Source of the DNA: Liriodendron chinense
Taxonomy: Eukaryota > Streptophyta > Magnoliopsida > Magnoliales > Magnoliaceae
DNA: 64,000 nt
Assembly: GCA_003013855.2 (NCBI GenBank)
Contig: ML058336.1
Span: 186,001-250,000 of the forward strand
Reading direction: 5' to 3'
Shown here: positions 33,596 to 44,292 of the stretch, one piece after another
Layout: every line of letters begins with the position of its first letter
How positions within the stretch are numbered: position 1 is the first letter of the stretch
Notes under the pieces: generated by a model
What the model was told of the DNA's origin: nothing
The model's input: the letters and a program-made list of their open reading frames with translations, nothing else
Databases searched by the model: none
Position numbers and translations under genes: made by a program

Positions 33596-34069
33596 GTTGA
33601 TAGACTTCTTTCTATGACTACAAAAACATTAAAGTGCGCCCTAAGAAGTTTTTAATGGTTGGACGGTCAATCACCACTATTTCTTATGGTATGTTCCACC
33701 TAATAATTGGATCTACTTCATTTTTGGGATACTCTAACATGATCTGTAAAAACGGATGGAGAGAGTGGATACATAATACATGCATCAATGTGGGCCCCAC
33801 GGTAATCCCACGGTAAGGGCCGCACCGTCTTGCGTGAGGCCGGGGTCTAACCTAATCCGGTCTCTCTTTTTTGGGCTCATTGCCAAGAATGGGCTAGCAA
33901 ACCGATGAACCGAATAGATGAAACACATACATCAGGATGGCCCCATAGAGATTGCGCTTACACTTGCTCTGTCCGTACTCCTACAGTTGTCCTCCTCCTT
34001 GAGTATCGAGGCCAATAAAGGTGGAAGCGTATTAGGTGAGACCCGTTGTCCAGGTGGGTGGGACCCCGA

Positions 34070-34480
34070 CTGGGGGCTCACAGTGATGTCCATACATTAA
34101 ATCTATGCCGTCTAACCATTTTGAAAGCTCTTTTTGGTGCATGATCCTAAAAATGAAACTTACTCAAGTCTGAGGTAGACCACACCACAAGAAACAGTCG
34201 TGATTGAATCCTCGCCATTAAAAACTTCATGGATTCGATCAGACTGTTAATTTGCTAAGGTCACAAAGACTTAGACAAACAGACTGCACAAATATCTTCA
34301 CGGTCCAAAACTTTTATGGCCCACAAGAAGTTTTTAATGGTCAATTACCACTGTTTCCTGTACTACAGTCTATCTGCATTTTGGATCTGCTTCATTTTTT
34401 TGGATCATAACCTGAAATGAGCTTCTAATACGGATGGGCGGTGTAGATATAGTCAGATACATGACGATGGGCCCCACAGT
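34070..34480. mobile_element. Palindromic MITE (family A) in duplication copy 1
   Basis: GGGGCTCACAGTGATGTCCA at the left, GATGGGCCCCACAGTCAGGG at the right, followed by a 40-base tandem duplication (CCATCTACTTCGTTGGATCA twice, about 34488-34560). The equivalent copy is at 51708-52113, without the tandem duplication. Confidence 0.7.
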
Positions 34481-34685
34481 CAGGGTCCCATCTACTTCGT
34501 TGGATCAGGGGTCTCCCCACAGTCAGGGGTCCCATCTACTTCGTTGGATCAGGGGTCTCAACAATCAGTTCCTGATAAAGGTAGACTGACCTTATTTTTT
34601 TGTGCCAGGGCACCCAAAGCATTTAAAATTTCAGGAAGGAGCTGATACGAGATCATATTCAAATGGCATGGCACCATAATCATAA

Positions 34686-35907
34686 GAGTGAGGATCGTCT
34701 GTGTTGAAAGCACAGAAAAATTCAGTGCCGTCTATTCTCATTAGTACACGTCATATCCAATGACATCAGCTAAAAAAACCAGCCGATTTTCTCATTCATG
34801 TATGGATTGCGTGCTAAACAACCCACTTTTACAGTGTGGAATTTACCTGTGCCTCATCCTAATTTATCTGTTAGATTAGAACCGTCCATGAATTTTTTTC
34901 AGATTATTTTAAAGCATAAGATAAAAAATGAAGCACATCCAAAGCTCAAGTGGACCACACAATAGAAAGCATGGGATTGAACGAAATGTTGAAACCTTCC
35001 TACGGTCCACTTTGAGGTTTATTTGCCATCTAACCCCCTTCATAAGGTCACTTAGACCTTGATTCAAGGAACGATAAACATCAGCTTGATCAGAGCTGTC
35101 TATTGCAACAAGAAGTTTTCAATGGTAGGTGTTCATTTCCCACTCTTTCCAGTCGTGTGGCCCACTTGAGTCTTGGATCTGATTTATTATCAGCTTCGTG
35201 ACTAAAAGGTATGAAACAAAATGATTGGACTGTGTGGATCTAATACATACATCATGATGGACCCCACCGTAGTTCCACCTTTCAAGTGTTCCGGTAGAGC
35301 AGAATTTCTTTAGGTGGTAAATTTAGGCGGCCCATGATGACTTATTTCTTAGATCCACACCGTCCATATAATTTTTCAGATATTTCCAGGATATAAACCT
35401 AAAAACAAGTTAGATTCAAAGCTCAACTGGAACACACCATAGGAAACACTGGAATTGATGCTACCGCTGAAAACTTCTTAGGGCCTAGACGGCTCTGATC
35501 AAGCAGATATTTGTGTTGTACCTTCATCCAGGTATGGGTAGACTTATGAACGGTTAGATGTTAGATGAAGCATCACGCTTGGCCCGAGGAAGGTTTCAAA
35601 CAAAGTTTGTGTAATCCTGACTACTTTCTTTTGGTGTGGTCCACTTGAGATTTGGATGTACCTTGTTTTTGGAACTATGCTCTAAATCTATTTGGAAAAA
35701 TTGATAGACGGTGTGGATGTAAGACAAAGGTTATGGTGAAGGGCGCTGAAGTTCCATACGTTAAAAAATGTGTTATGTAGCACCCAATGTACCTGAAGAG
35801 ACAAATACGGGATATTTTGTGAGATGGAGATAACGGAAATGACGTGGCCGAATGAGAAGCCACCGCAATGGAATTTCTTGTGCTTTCAACACAGACGATC
35901 CGCACTC
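34686..35907. mobile_element. MULE-like element, family B copy 4, perfect 9-bp TSD
   Basis: Ends GAGTGAGGATCGTCTGTGTT and CAACACAGACGATCCGCACTC minus its last base. TSD TAATCATAA at 34677-34685 and 35908-35916. The duplicate locus has the empty site TCATCATAA at 52267-52275, so insertion is shown directly by comparison. The interior is two palindromic modules (34850-35270 and 35330-35745). Ninety-base terminal repeats, no transposase. Confidence 0.93.
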
Positions 35908-35959
35908 TAATCATAAAGGCAATTTGGTCAGGCGGCAGGAGTTGGTGGCGTCGTCGCGC

Positions 35960-36490
35960 GGCCAGGGAGCGGATTAGGTGAGACGCCGGATCCACCGACG
36001 TGGGTGAGAACTTTGACTGTGGGGCGTAGAGTGATGTATGTGTCTTAAATCCACATCATCCAACCATTTTAAAGGTTCGTTTTAGGGAGGGATCCAGAAA
36101 ATTATGCTGATTCAAATTTAGGTGGACCACACCACAGGAAATGGCTGTGATTGAATCCCCACAATTAAAAACTTTGTGGATTCCACAGGAATGTTCATTT
36201 TCCATCCAGCCTGTCGTTAAGGTCGTAAACACATATATGAAGATACCACACAAATATCATCTTGATCCAAAGCTTTAATGGTCCACAAGAAGATTTTAAA
36301 GGCCAATCACCACTGTTTCCTGTACTATGGCCCATTTGGAACGGCTTCGTTTTTTTTTTATCACGCACTAAAATGAGCTTTCAATACGGATGGATGGTGT
36401 GGATGTAGTACATACATCACAGTGGGCTCCAGATTCAGGGTCCCACACACTTCGGTGGACGCCGGATCTCACCTAATTCACTCCCGCATG
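35960..36490. mobile_element. Palindromic MITE (family A), long form
   Basis: Starts GGGAGCGGATTAGGTGAGAC, ends CCGGATCTCACCTAATTCACTCCC. Its duplicate is 52353-52872. Internal arms ATCATCCAACCATTTTAAAG and ATGGATGGTGTGGATGTAG pair. Confidence 0.75.
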
Positions 36491-36504
36491 GATTCCAGAG
36501 CTTT

Positions 36505-36850
36505 TATTTATTTATTTATTTTTCTTCTTCTTTCCTTTATTACTCTCTTTTCTATCTCGTTTTTCTTCTTTTCTTTATTACTCTCTTTTCTATCTCGTTT
36601 TTCTTCTTTCCTTCCTTTATTACGCTCTTTTTTATCTCGTTTTTCTTCACTTTCCTTGCTCCTCTTCCTTTTTTCATTTTCGTCTTCCGTTTCTCCCCTC
36701 TTTCCAGATACTCGAAACCCACCCTTCTTCTTGGGTTGTTTGCCGGCCGGACTTCCACTATTTCGACATTGGATTTAAGAGAAGGTAAAACGCTTTTCTC
36801 TTTCTTCTTCTTCTTCCTTTTTTTTTTTCCTTCAATATTTTTTTTCACAC
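36505..36850. repeat. Pyrimidine-rich tract with TTTCTATCTCGTTTTTCTTC repeats
   Basis: Three or four tandem units of about 50 bases with CTCTTTTCTATCTCGTTTTT. The duplicate at 52890-53210 has fewer units. Phe/Leu/Ser-rich ORFs here are composition artefacts. Confidence 0.7.
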
Positions 36851-37614
36851 CTCTTTACTTGATGTATGGTTGCCCCTTTTGAAGAAAGATGGAGGAAAAA
36901 TACAAAGATGGGCTTGATCCAAAACTTCTGTGTCCCACAACCAGTTTCGGACGTTCATTCACCACTGTTCCCAGTGGTATAATCCATTTGAGTTTTGAAT
37001 TTGCTTAATTTTTGGGATTACATCTTAAGATAAGCTGTGAAAAATGGATGGATCGTGTTGATTTTCAACGCACTTATCAAGGTTGCCTCACACGGTAAGG
37101 TATTACGAGGGCACCAGTGAGCCCGGGCACAGAGACGTGGGCTGTGTAGCATCGAGATATGGCCGTAACAAATCCACTACGTCCATTTGTTTTGAAAGAC
37201 CACATCAGGATGGGATTCTAAAAATATGGCAGATTCAAAACTTAGGTGGGCCATACTGACAAGGGATTTTGACCAAAGTGCCCAGTGGAATAGTGATATT
37301 CCACATAAGGAAGAGAGTTTCCTCGCCCGGCCCTCTTACCACTTTTTGAATCTTCAGTGGATGAAAATACACTTGCTTTGGAACCTAGTGCTTGCATGGA
37401 CGATTGAATGTGGGAGAAGTTTTGTAGCTTCGATTCTAATGCATGTTATAACCACACTGGGTTACTGGGCCAACTGAAAGGTAAATCTAATCCGTTCATC
37501 TTCTTTATGGCCCACAATTTATTTAGAAAGACAATAATCTTATATTGATACAACCTCTATGTGTCCCACAAACCCCATAAATAATAACGGTTGCCGTTGA
37601 GAGCTAACTCTTTT

Positions 37615-39600
37615 CATGTGGTGTGGTCTACATGATCCACGAATATGGGTCGTTCTTTAGACCATAGCCTTTCATGAAATTCCAAATTCAATGGACGGAA
37701 TTGATTCGAGACATACCTCATGGTGGGCCCTAGAGACGTGATCTGAAGACCCTTTAGGTGGAGTTGGATGCTATTTAAGGACCCATTGTTGTTTTCTTGA
37801 AACCATTCTTCTTCCTTTTCGAATGTCTTTTAGGGACCCACCATGACCCCCTCCAACTGCATTTTCTAGCATACGATCACCGCCATTAACTTATCTAGCA
37901 TATGGGCACTACCAACAACTTCTTCGACTCTAAAATGAGTGTTATTTTTACTCTAACAACCACATTTCTTACATATGGAAGACACTGAAAGTGGAAGACA
38001 TTTTGAATTGATTTTTTATTTTATTTTTTGCGAAATAGCATTTTGTTTAGATGGAAGACTCATTTAGTTGTGAATAAAGGGATAGTTACAGTTATTGTTG
38101 TGGGTGCCTGAGGAGAAGTGATTGTTGTAAGAGATTTGAGGTGGAGAGGGATGGTTATGGCTGTCATGTGGAAGACAATAAAGGAGATAGAATCTGAATT
38201 TTGTAATGTATTGTCTTGGATGGATAGTTATGACAACCTTGACTCTTAACATATGCCAACCAGTGTCGAGGTTCTCATGTGCTAAGGGTTGAGGTTGTCA
38301 TGTGTTAAGGGTCCGGGTTAGCATGTGTCAGGAGTCGAGGTTGTTACGTGTTAAGAGTCAGGTCGTGGTTGTAATATATTAAGGGTTTAGGTGGTCACAT
38401 GTTTAAAGTCTAGGTTGTCATGTGTTATGGGTCAAGGTTGTTATGTGTGAAGGGTAAAGGTTGTGATATGTTAAGGGTCATGATTGCCATGTCTTAAGGG
38501 TCAAGGTTGTCATATGTTAAGGGTTAAGGTTGACAAGGTGTAGGTTATCATGTGTTATGGGTCGGGATTGTTATGTGTTAAGGGTCGGGGTTGTCATGTC
38601 TTAAGCATTATGCCAAAATGACATTTTTGCGACAGACCAAGTCCATCGCAAACCCTATCAACCTCGACCCTTTATACTTGACAACCTAGACCCTTAACAC
38701 ATGACAACCTCGACCCTTCACACATGACAACCTCAACTCATAACACATGGAAACCTAGACCTTCAACATGTGACAACCTATACCCTTAATACATTACAAC
38801 CACGATCTTGACTCTTAACAAATGACAACCTAGAAAGAAAAATAAAATAAAAACGACAACCTAGAGCCTTAACATATGAGAACCTCGATCCTTATCACAC
38901 AAGAACCTTAACACTGATTAACATGTGTTAAGGGTCGAGGTTGAAAGAAAAAAGATGTTGAAATAACTATTTGACCAAGGCAATACATTACAAAATTAAG
39001 ATTCTATCTCCTTAATGGTCTTCAACATGACAACCACACCCATTTCTCTCCACCTCAAATTTTTTTCGACAACCACTTCTCTTCACGACACCCACGACAA
39101 CAATCACGACCATCCCTCAGTTGACAACCAAATTAAAAGTGTTTTTCATCTCTAAGAAAAAGGCTATTTCACAACAAATAAAATAAAAAAACAATTCAAA
39201 ATGTATTCCACGTTCATTAGCTTCCATCTGTAAGAAATATATATGGTCGTTAGATAAAAAATAGCACTCATTTTTAGAGTCCTAGAAGTTGTTGCTAGTG
39301 CTCATGACAGCAAGAGGTTGATGGTGATGACCGTATGTCGGAAAATTCAGTCGAAGGGAGTGGTGGTGGTTCCCCGAAAGGCATGTTCAAAAAGGAAGAA
39401 GGATGGTCTCAGGAAAAAAAAACAATGGATCCTTAAATGTCCTTCAACCCTACCTAAAGTGTCTTCGGACCATGTCTTTATGGCCCCCTATGAGGTACGT
39501 TTGTAATCAATTTAATCCATTGAAATCAGAATTTGATGAAAGGCCATGGTGCAAAGAATGGCTACATTTGCAGATCATGTGGCCCAAAACACAACAGAAT
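37615..39600. mobile_element. Giant palindrome (about 2 kb) with minisatellite arms, copy 1
   Basis: Left and right halves are inverted copies about a centre near 38640 (GCGACAGACCAAGTCCATCGC, itself a small hairpin). Pairs include GGACCCATTGTTGTTTTCTT with AAAAACAATGGATCC, TCATGTGGAAGACA with TCTTCAACATGACA, and GATAGAATCTGAATTTTGTA with CAAAATTAAGATTCTATC. The inner third of each arm is a 23-bp minisatellite. No ORF encodes a transposase. Copy 2 is at 53955-55925. I do not recognise the family; a Foldback-type or giant MULE-type element is possible. Confidence 0.8.
38257..38945. repeat. 23-bp minisatellite in inverted blocks
   Basis: Left block (to about 38612): units like AGGTTGTCATGTGTTAAGGG, roughly fifteen. 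Right block (from about 38665): the reverse complement, CTTAACACATGACAACCTCG, roughly a dozen. They flank the palindrome centre. Confidence 0.85.
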
Positions 39601-39772
39601 CTTATGCATTGTTCCAATGATCGTACGTACAAGCACTAGTGGCAAAATGATGCAAATCCCACTATTTACTGTGATATAGTCAACCTGAGAGTGGCTTGTC
39701 TCAATTTTGAGATATGGCCTAAAATAATCTGGAAAATGGATGGCCAGCACGAATATAACATATACAGTAAGG

Positions 39773-39982
39773 TGACAATGAGTCCGATCTGAATCAGATT
39801 CGGATCAAACTCGGATATGTTTCTGTAAATCCAAATCCGGTCCCTTTAGGTAATCGGACCTATTTTAAGATCCAAATCTAGTCCATTTAAATAATTGGAC
39901 CTATTTTAAGATCCAAATACACATTATATGGATTCGGAGTGAATCGGATCTTGGATGTGACCCGCTCCATTGAGAGCCCTAC
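39773..39982. mobile_element. Small hAT-type MITE
   Basis: The right end is CTCCATTGAGAGCCCTA and the left end GTGACAATGAGTCCGATC. The interior has GGATCGGATTCGG-type words. It and about 115 bases on its left are duplicated at 41395-41692. Confidence 0.6.
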
Positions 39983-40007
39983 CCTTACAGTGGTGCCAAA
40001 ACTTTGT

Positions 40008-40431
40008 GGGGCCCACCATAATGTATGTGTTTTATACATGTTGTCCATCAGTTTTGCTAGCTCATTTTTTGTTATAAGCCCAAAATTGAATTATACCCAA
40101 AGCTCAAGTGGACCATACCATAGGAAATAGTAGGAATTGAACACGTATCATTGAAAACTCCTTGGGGTAACAAAAGTGTTGGTTCCAATTGATATTTGTT
40201 TTTTCTATTAATCCGGGTCTATATGACCTTATTAACAGGTTGGATAACAAATAAACATCACTGTGGGCCCTAGGAAGGTTTCAATGGTGGATGCCATTAT
40301 CCTCACTGTTTTCTTTGGTATGGTCCACTTGAGCTTTGGATATGCTTCAATCTTGGGCTCATGCTTTACAATGATACTGAGGAATGAATGGACGGTGTGG
40401 ATAAAACAAACATATTAAGGTGGGACCCACA
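40008..40431. mobile_element. Palindromic MITE (family A), well preserved
   Basis: Ends GTGGGGCCCACCATAATGTA and ACATATTAAGGTGGGACCCAC. Internal pair CTCAAGTGGACCATACCATA with TTTGGTATGGTCCACTTGAG. Confidence 0.75.
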
Positions 40432-40439
40432 GTATCTTA

Positions 40440-41046
40440 ATACTATTGTAAAGGGCAGTGAGCGCCTCATTGCAATAGGGACTCTATCACGTAAGGTTAA
40501 CGGGGTGGTCCATAATGGATGGCCCATCGTCATTTATTTCCAAAATTCACTTCGACCATTAGGTGAGTGCTTGGTTTTAGGCCTACAATGAAAAAATCAG
40601 CGCCAACCATAATTCAAGTGGACCCCAATATTAAAAATAGTGTACAGGAAGACACCGACCCTCCAAACTGTTTTCTTAGTGTGGCCTACTTGAACCACGT
40701 GTAGGACTGAGTCTTGGGCTCTCATTCTAAATTTTAGTTTCTCATGTAACGGTTGGAGTGGATTTCATATAATCATCACGATTGTCCCTAAAAAATGATC
40801 AAAGTAAACATATTACATCTAACTGGTTCAAGGGTTGGGGTCCTTCTACCAAACTATTTATTCTTGAATGACCCACCTGAGCTAGCAAATTAACCAATTG
40901 ATTTTTTTGGCCCTATAGATAAAATGAGGGGACTCACTTGATGATAGGAGTGGATTTACTTAACTTCATAGTACGACTCACTTCATACAATCACATATTA
41001 ATAAATAAGGTCTCTATGAACTAGTGCGCAGGAGACTGGGACTCTA
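40440..41046. other. Unassigned sequence
   Basis: A stretch at 40500-40760 is distantly like 32400-32680. No gene or defined element. Confidence 0.3.
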
Positions 41047-41058
41047 TGTGTGTGTGTA

Positions 41059-41100
<42 letters not shown>
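41047..41100. repeat. (TG)n(AG)n microsatellite
   Basis: TG repeats followed by GA repeats. The GA repeats resume at 41693 beyond the inserted composite element. Confidence 0.9.
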
Positions 41101-41692
41101 TAGGGCTCTCAATGGGTCGGATCTGGATCGGATCCAGTTAGATCCGGCTCCAAGTCCGTATATTTGTAGACGGATTCGGATCGGATTCGGATCCAACTCG
41201 GATCCAAAAGGTGATATCCATATCCGATCCATTTATAAATTGTTAGATCCATTTCCGATCCAAAATCCATATAACCATCGGATTCGGGTCGAATCTAGGT
41301 CCGAATCCACCCCCATTACAAAAAAAATATATATATATATATATATGATATAAAATATATAATATAATATATTTAATTACTAGAAAAATGATGAAAATCA
41401 CATTATTTACTATGGTATGGTCAACATGGCCTAAATAATTTGTAAAACAGATAGTCAACATTAATGTAACATATACAGTAAGGTGACAATGAGTTGGATC
41501 TTAATCGGATTCGGATCGAACTCGGATATGTTCCTGTGAATCCATATCCGGTCCATTTAAGTAATCGGACTTATTTTAAGATCCAAATCCGGTCCATTTA
41601 ACTAATCGGACCTATTTTAAGATCCAAATCCGCATTATACGGATTCGGAGCAAATCGGATCTCGGATTTGACCCGCTCCATTGAGAGCCCTA
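41101..41692. mobile_element. Composite of two hAT-type MITEs inside a GA microsatellite
   Basis: Outer ends TAGGGCTCTCAATGGG and CCATTGAGAGCCCTA are perfect inverted repeats, and AGAGAGAG flanks both sides. The left MITE (41101 to about 41315) and right MITE (41483-41692) are separated by a TA run and by a piece (41395-41482) that also precedes the single MITE at 39773. Confidence 0.7.
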
Positions 41693-41700
41693 AGAGAGAG

Positions 41701-42327
41701 AGAGAGTCAATCCACTCCCCTTTTCCGCCAACATGCCCCCGGCAGGTTGCTGGCAGAATGCTTTGACAAAAGTTAATTTGAATCAAACTAATATCAATAA
41801 GCAACATAAATATAATATGAATCTGGATCGTCTACTTAGCTTTAGCAGGATTTTCATGCTTGCCTAGACCTGATTGGTCTAGCTCAACTTTGACATTGTC
41901 AGCTAAGCTGGACCAATCAGGTCCGCCAGAAATAGAAAAATCCTGTTAAATCCAAGCAGAATATCCCGATTCATATAATATTGATCCAAAGCTTTTGTGG
42001 TCACAAGAAGATTTTATTGATCAATCACCGTTGTTTCTTGTACTGTAGCTTATTTGAGATTTGGAAGTGCTCCATTTTTTTTATCATGTCCTAAAATGAG
42101 CTTCCAATACGGAGCCTAAATGTAGTCACATGTATCACAGTTGCCCCCACAGAGTTACAACCCACAATCGTGTATTCGGGTCTTACCAAATCCGCTCCCG
42201 TGCCAAAGCTTTGGGCAATCCGCATACAATCCACTCGGAAGAGGCGTGGGTTTTACAGCCCGAACGAGCGAGCAATGTTGTGTGAGACCCTCACCATATG
42301 GTCCCACCTCAATGTATGCAATTGTAT
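41701..42327. other. Unassigned sequence with MITE fragments
   Basis: A hairpin around 41850-41945 (AGCAGGATTTTCATGCTTG-like arm, CTGATTGGTCTAGCTCAAC with AGCTGGACCAATCAGGTCC, and TCCTGTTAAATCCAAGCAG) is a short foldback repeat of about 120 bases. 41990-42180 is a right arm of a family A MITE. No gene. Confidence 0.45.
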
Positions 42328-43195
42328 ATTTTCTCAGCTTATTTTAGGCCATGGTACAAAAAACCAAGCAGATAAAAATTTAAGGTGCACTTCACTATAG
42401 GAAACAGTGGCTAATAACCAATGAAATTTTTTTGTAGACCACATCAGTTTTAGACCAAGCTGATATTTGTATTTTTCTCTCATCCAGATCCTGAATGACC
42501 TTATCAACAGGTTGGATGGTCAATAAATGTTACAGTGGACACTAGGAATATTTTAATGGTCGGAATTCAATGACCACTGTTTCCTGTTGTGTGCTATACT
42601 TGAAACTCATATTGGTTTAATTTTGGGGACTATATACTAAATTCACCTTGAAACCACAACGCTGGTGCCGGATGTCACAGAAGTTGTGACTGGGTTTTAC
42701 CGGCGCGGCTTCCACGTGGGTGGTATGGGCCCTGTATGTGTATTATATCTACGCAGTCCATCCATTTTGAAAACTCATTTTAGGGCATGATCCCAAATAT
42801 GAAGCAGAACTAAATCTCAGGTGGACCATGATGCAGGAAACCGTGGTGATCGGCAATTAAAAACCTCTAGTAGGCCACAAAAGTTTTGGATCAAGCAAAT
42901 ATTTGTGTGGTATCGTCATCCAGGTCATTGTGACCTTATCAACAGGTTGGATGGATAATCGACATTCCGGGGACCCCATGAAGTTTTTAATGGTCTGCTT
43001 CATTTTTGTGTTTATGACCTAGAATGATCTTTCAAAATGGAGTGACGGTGTGGATGTAAGGTACGTACATCACAGTGGGCCCCACAGTTAGGGATCCAGA
43101 TCCACCCAAAGCTGAGGATGAAATAATTTAGTTCGCCTTTGCTTTTGTAGGGGAGGTACTTTCTGAGTTGAAGGCCTTTTTTTTTTTTAACATGG
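42328..43195. repeat. Duplication upstream of NLR genes, copy preceding NLR 2
   Basis: Same content and order as 32737-33595, including two palindromic MITEs (42330-42650 and 42720-43090) and the NLR leader. Confidence 0.8.
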
Positions 43196-43224
43196 AGGCT
43201 TCTGAAGAGAGGCAGGTAGCGAGA

Positions 43225-43757
43225 ATGGCTGAGAGTGCTGTTCAGTCCTCCATAGAAAAACTGAACTATTTTCTAAGACAAAGATTTTTTCCAAGTCGAT
43301 GTAGATGAACGGGTTAGATGGCTTAGAAACAAACTCAAACGGATACATGCCTTACTCAATGACTTGGATGGGATCCACAGGGAGCATGAAATTGTTAAGC
43401 TTTGGGTGGACCAAATAATAAAAGTAGCACAAAACACTGGGAGCATCATCGATTCCTTCATCTTTAAAACTGGAGAGCAACGAGGAGAAACGAGTGCTGG
43501 ATTGATGAGTTACCAAACGACTTTTGCTCGTGGCATTAAAGACATACCAGCTATTGAGGACGTTGGAAAGAAGATCGTCGTCATAGAAAGAAGTCTCGAC
43601 GAGATCTTGTCCAACATATCACAGTACGGCATCGACAATAAACGGGCATGTGGAGAAGCTTCAACTTCTTCGAATCAAAGCCAGATACAGAGCGAGAAGA
43701 GGGCTCCTAATGTTGAGGAAGGCGATACAGAGCGGCATGATGTCATTTCGATCACTG
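43225..43757 (+). pseudogene. NLR pseudogene 2: coiled-coil (Rx_N) part
   Basis: ATG at 43225 gives MAESAVQSSIEKLNYFL, then the frame shifts as in NLR 1. In the next frame VDVDERVRWLRNKLKR continues without a stop through LLNDLDGIHREHEIVKLWVD and GKKIVVIERSLDEILSN to DVISITG, the start of the P-loop. It is about 75-80% like NLR 1 by eye but lacks NLR 1's TAA and 29-base gap. NLR homology stops at 43757-43760, exactly where the P-loop should continue. An in-frame ATG at 43364 gives the only clean ORF. Confidence 0.85.
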
Positions 43758-43793
43758 GTATGATCACAACCCAAGGTCACCCATATTTCAAAC

Positions 43794-43866
<73 letters not shown>

Positions 43867-43900
43867 TACACCTCTCTTCCATGTTAAAATCTCTCTCCAG
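43758..43900 (+). other. Putative 143-bp intron joining NLR and ERF parts
   Basis: It starts GTATGATC and ends in a pyrimidine stretch and CTCTCTCCAG; it contains the (TC)n microsatellite at 43797-43863. Splicing after ACTG (43757) and at AAGTTCCCC (43901) would restore codon phase between the NLR coiled-coil frame and the AP2 frame. Group X ERF genes are known to have an intron just before the AP2 domain, so the acceptor may be the ERF gene's own. No expression evidence. Confidence 0.4.
43797..43863. repeat. (TC)n microsatellite
   Basis: More than 30 TC units. Ser/Leu and Arg/Glu ORFs on the two strands are artefacts. Confidence 0.95.
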
Positions 43901-44292
43901 AAGTTCCCCACAGGAGAAAGCATTACAGGGGCGCAAGGCAAAGATCCTCGGGCAAATGGGTAGCTGAGATAAGAGACCCATATAAGGCATCCCGCATCTG
44001 GCTTGGCACCTTCGACACTGCTGAGGCCGCCGCCGTTGCATACGATACAGCTGCTCTCAAATTGAAAGGAACCAAGGCCAAGTTGAATTTTCCTGAAAAA
44101 GTCCAATGCGGGGCCGATGTAGGCTTCTTCTTCGGTGGCGTTGATCCGATGGCCCACCATGGGCCTTCTGCATCCAATGTCTTCCCTCCTCCACCGCCAC
44201 CACCACCACCTCAGGGCACTTACCCGAGTCTTCTCCACTACGCGCAGCTACTGTGTAGTAGGGATGAAGATCTTCCCTACATCGCATCCTAG
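43901..44292 (+). pseudogene. AP2/ERF transcription factor fragment (AP2 domain to stop)
   Basis: One open frame to TAG 44290-44292. The AP2 domain (about 43921-44095) reads HYRGARQRSSGKWVAEIRDP, then RIWLGTFDTAEAAAVAYDTA and GTKAKLNFPE: the YRG and RAYD elements of the family are there, but the usual RPWGKW has become RSSGKW, so one conserved tryptophan is lost. The tail has a run of nine Pro and ends YPSLLHYAQLLCSRDEDLPY, similar to group X ERFs (ABR1/RAP2.6L type; from memory). The N-terminal half of an ERF is missing. It sits inside the NLR, in place of the NB-ARC core. Confidence 0.88.

Larger units (their letters stand above)
33612..39624. repeat. Segmental duplication, copy 1
   Basis: A direct copy of about 51255-55945. 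Both start at AACATTAAAGTGCGCCCTAA and end at CTTATGCATTGTTCYAATGATCG. Shared contents in order: right arm of a MITE, GGGCTCATTGCC block, two long-form MITEs, a CT-rich stretch, and the giant palindrome. The only large difference is the 1222-bp MULE-like element at 34686-35907, present only here. Confidence 0.85.

Noticed and set aside
36422..36848. Phe/Leu/Ser-rich (plus) and Lys-rich (minus) ORFs, also 52809-53246
   Set aside because: They follow the pyrimidine-rich tandem tract in the segmental duplication and differ in frame between the two copies.
38257..38945. CRISPR-like array of 23-bp repeats
   Set aside because: Units are directly adjacent without spacers, the blocks are inverted, and the genome is that of a plant.
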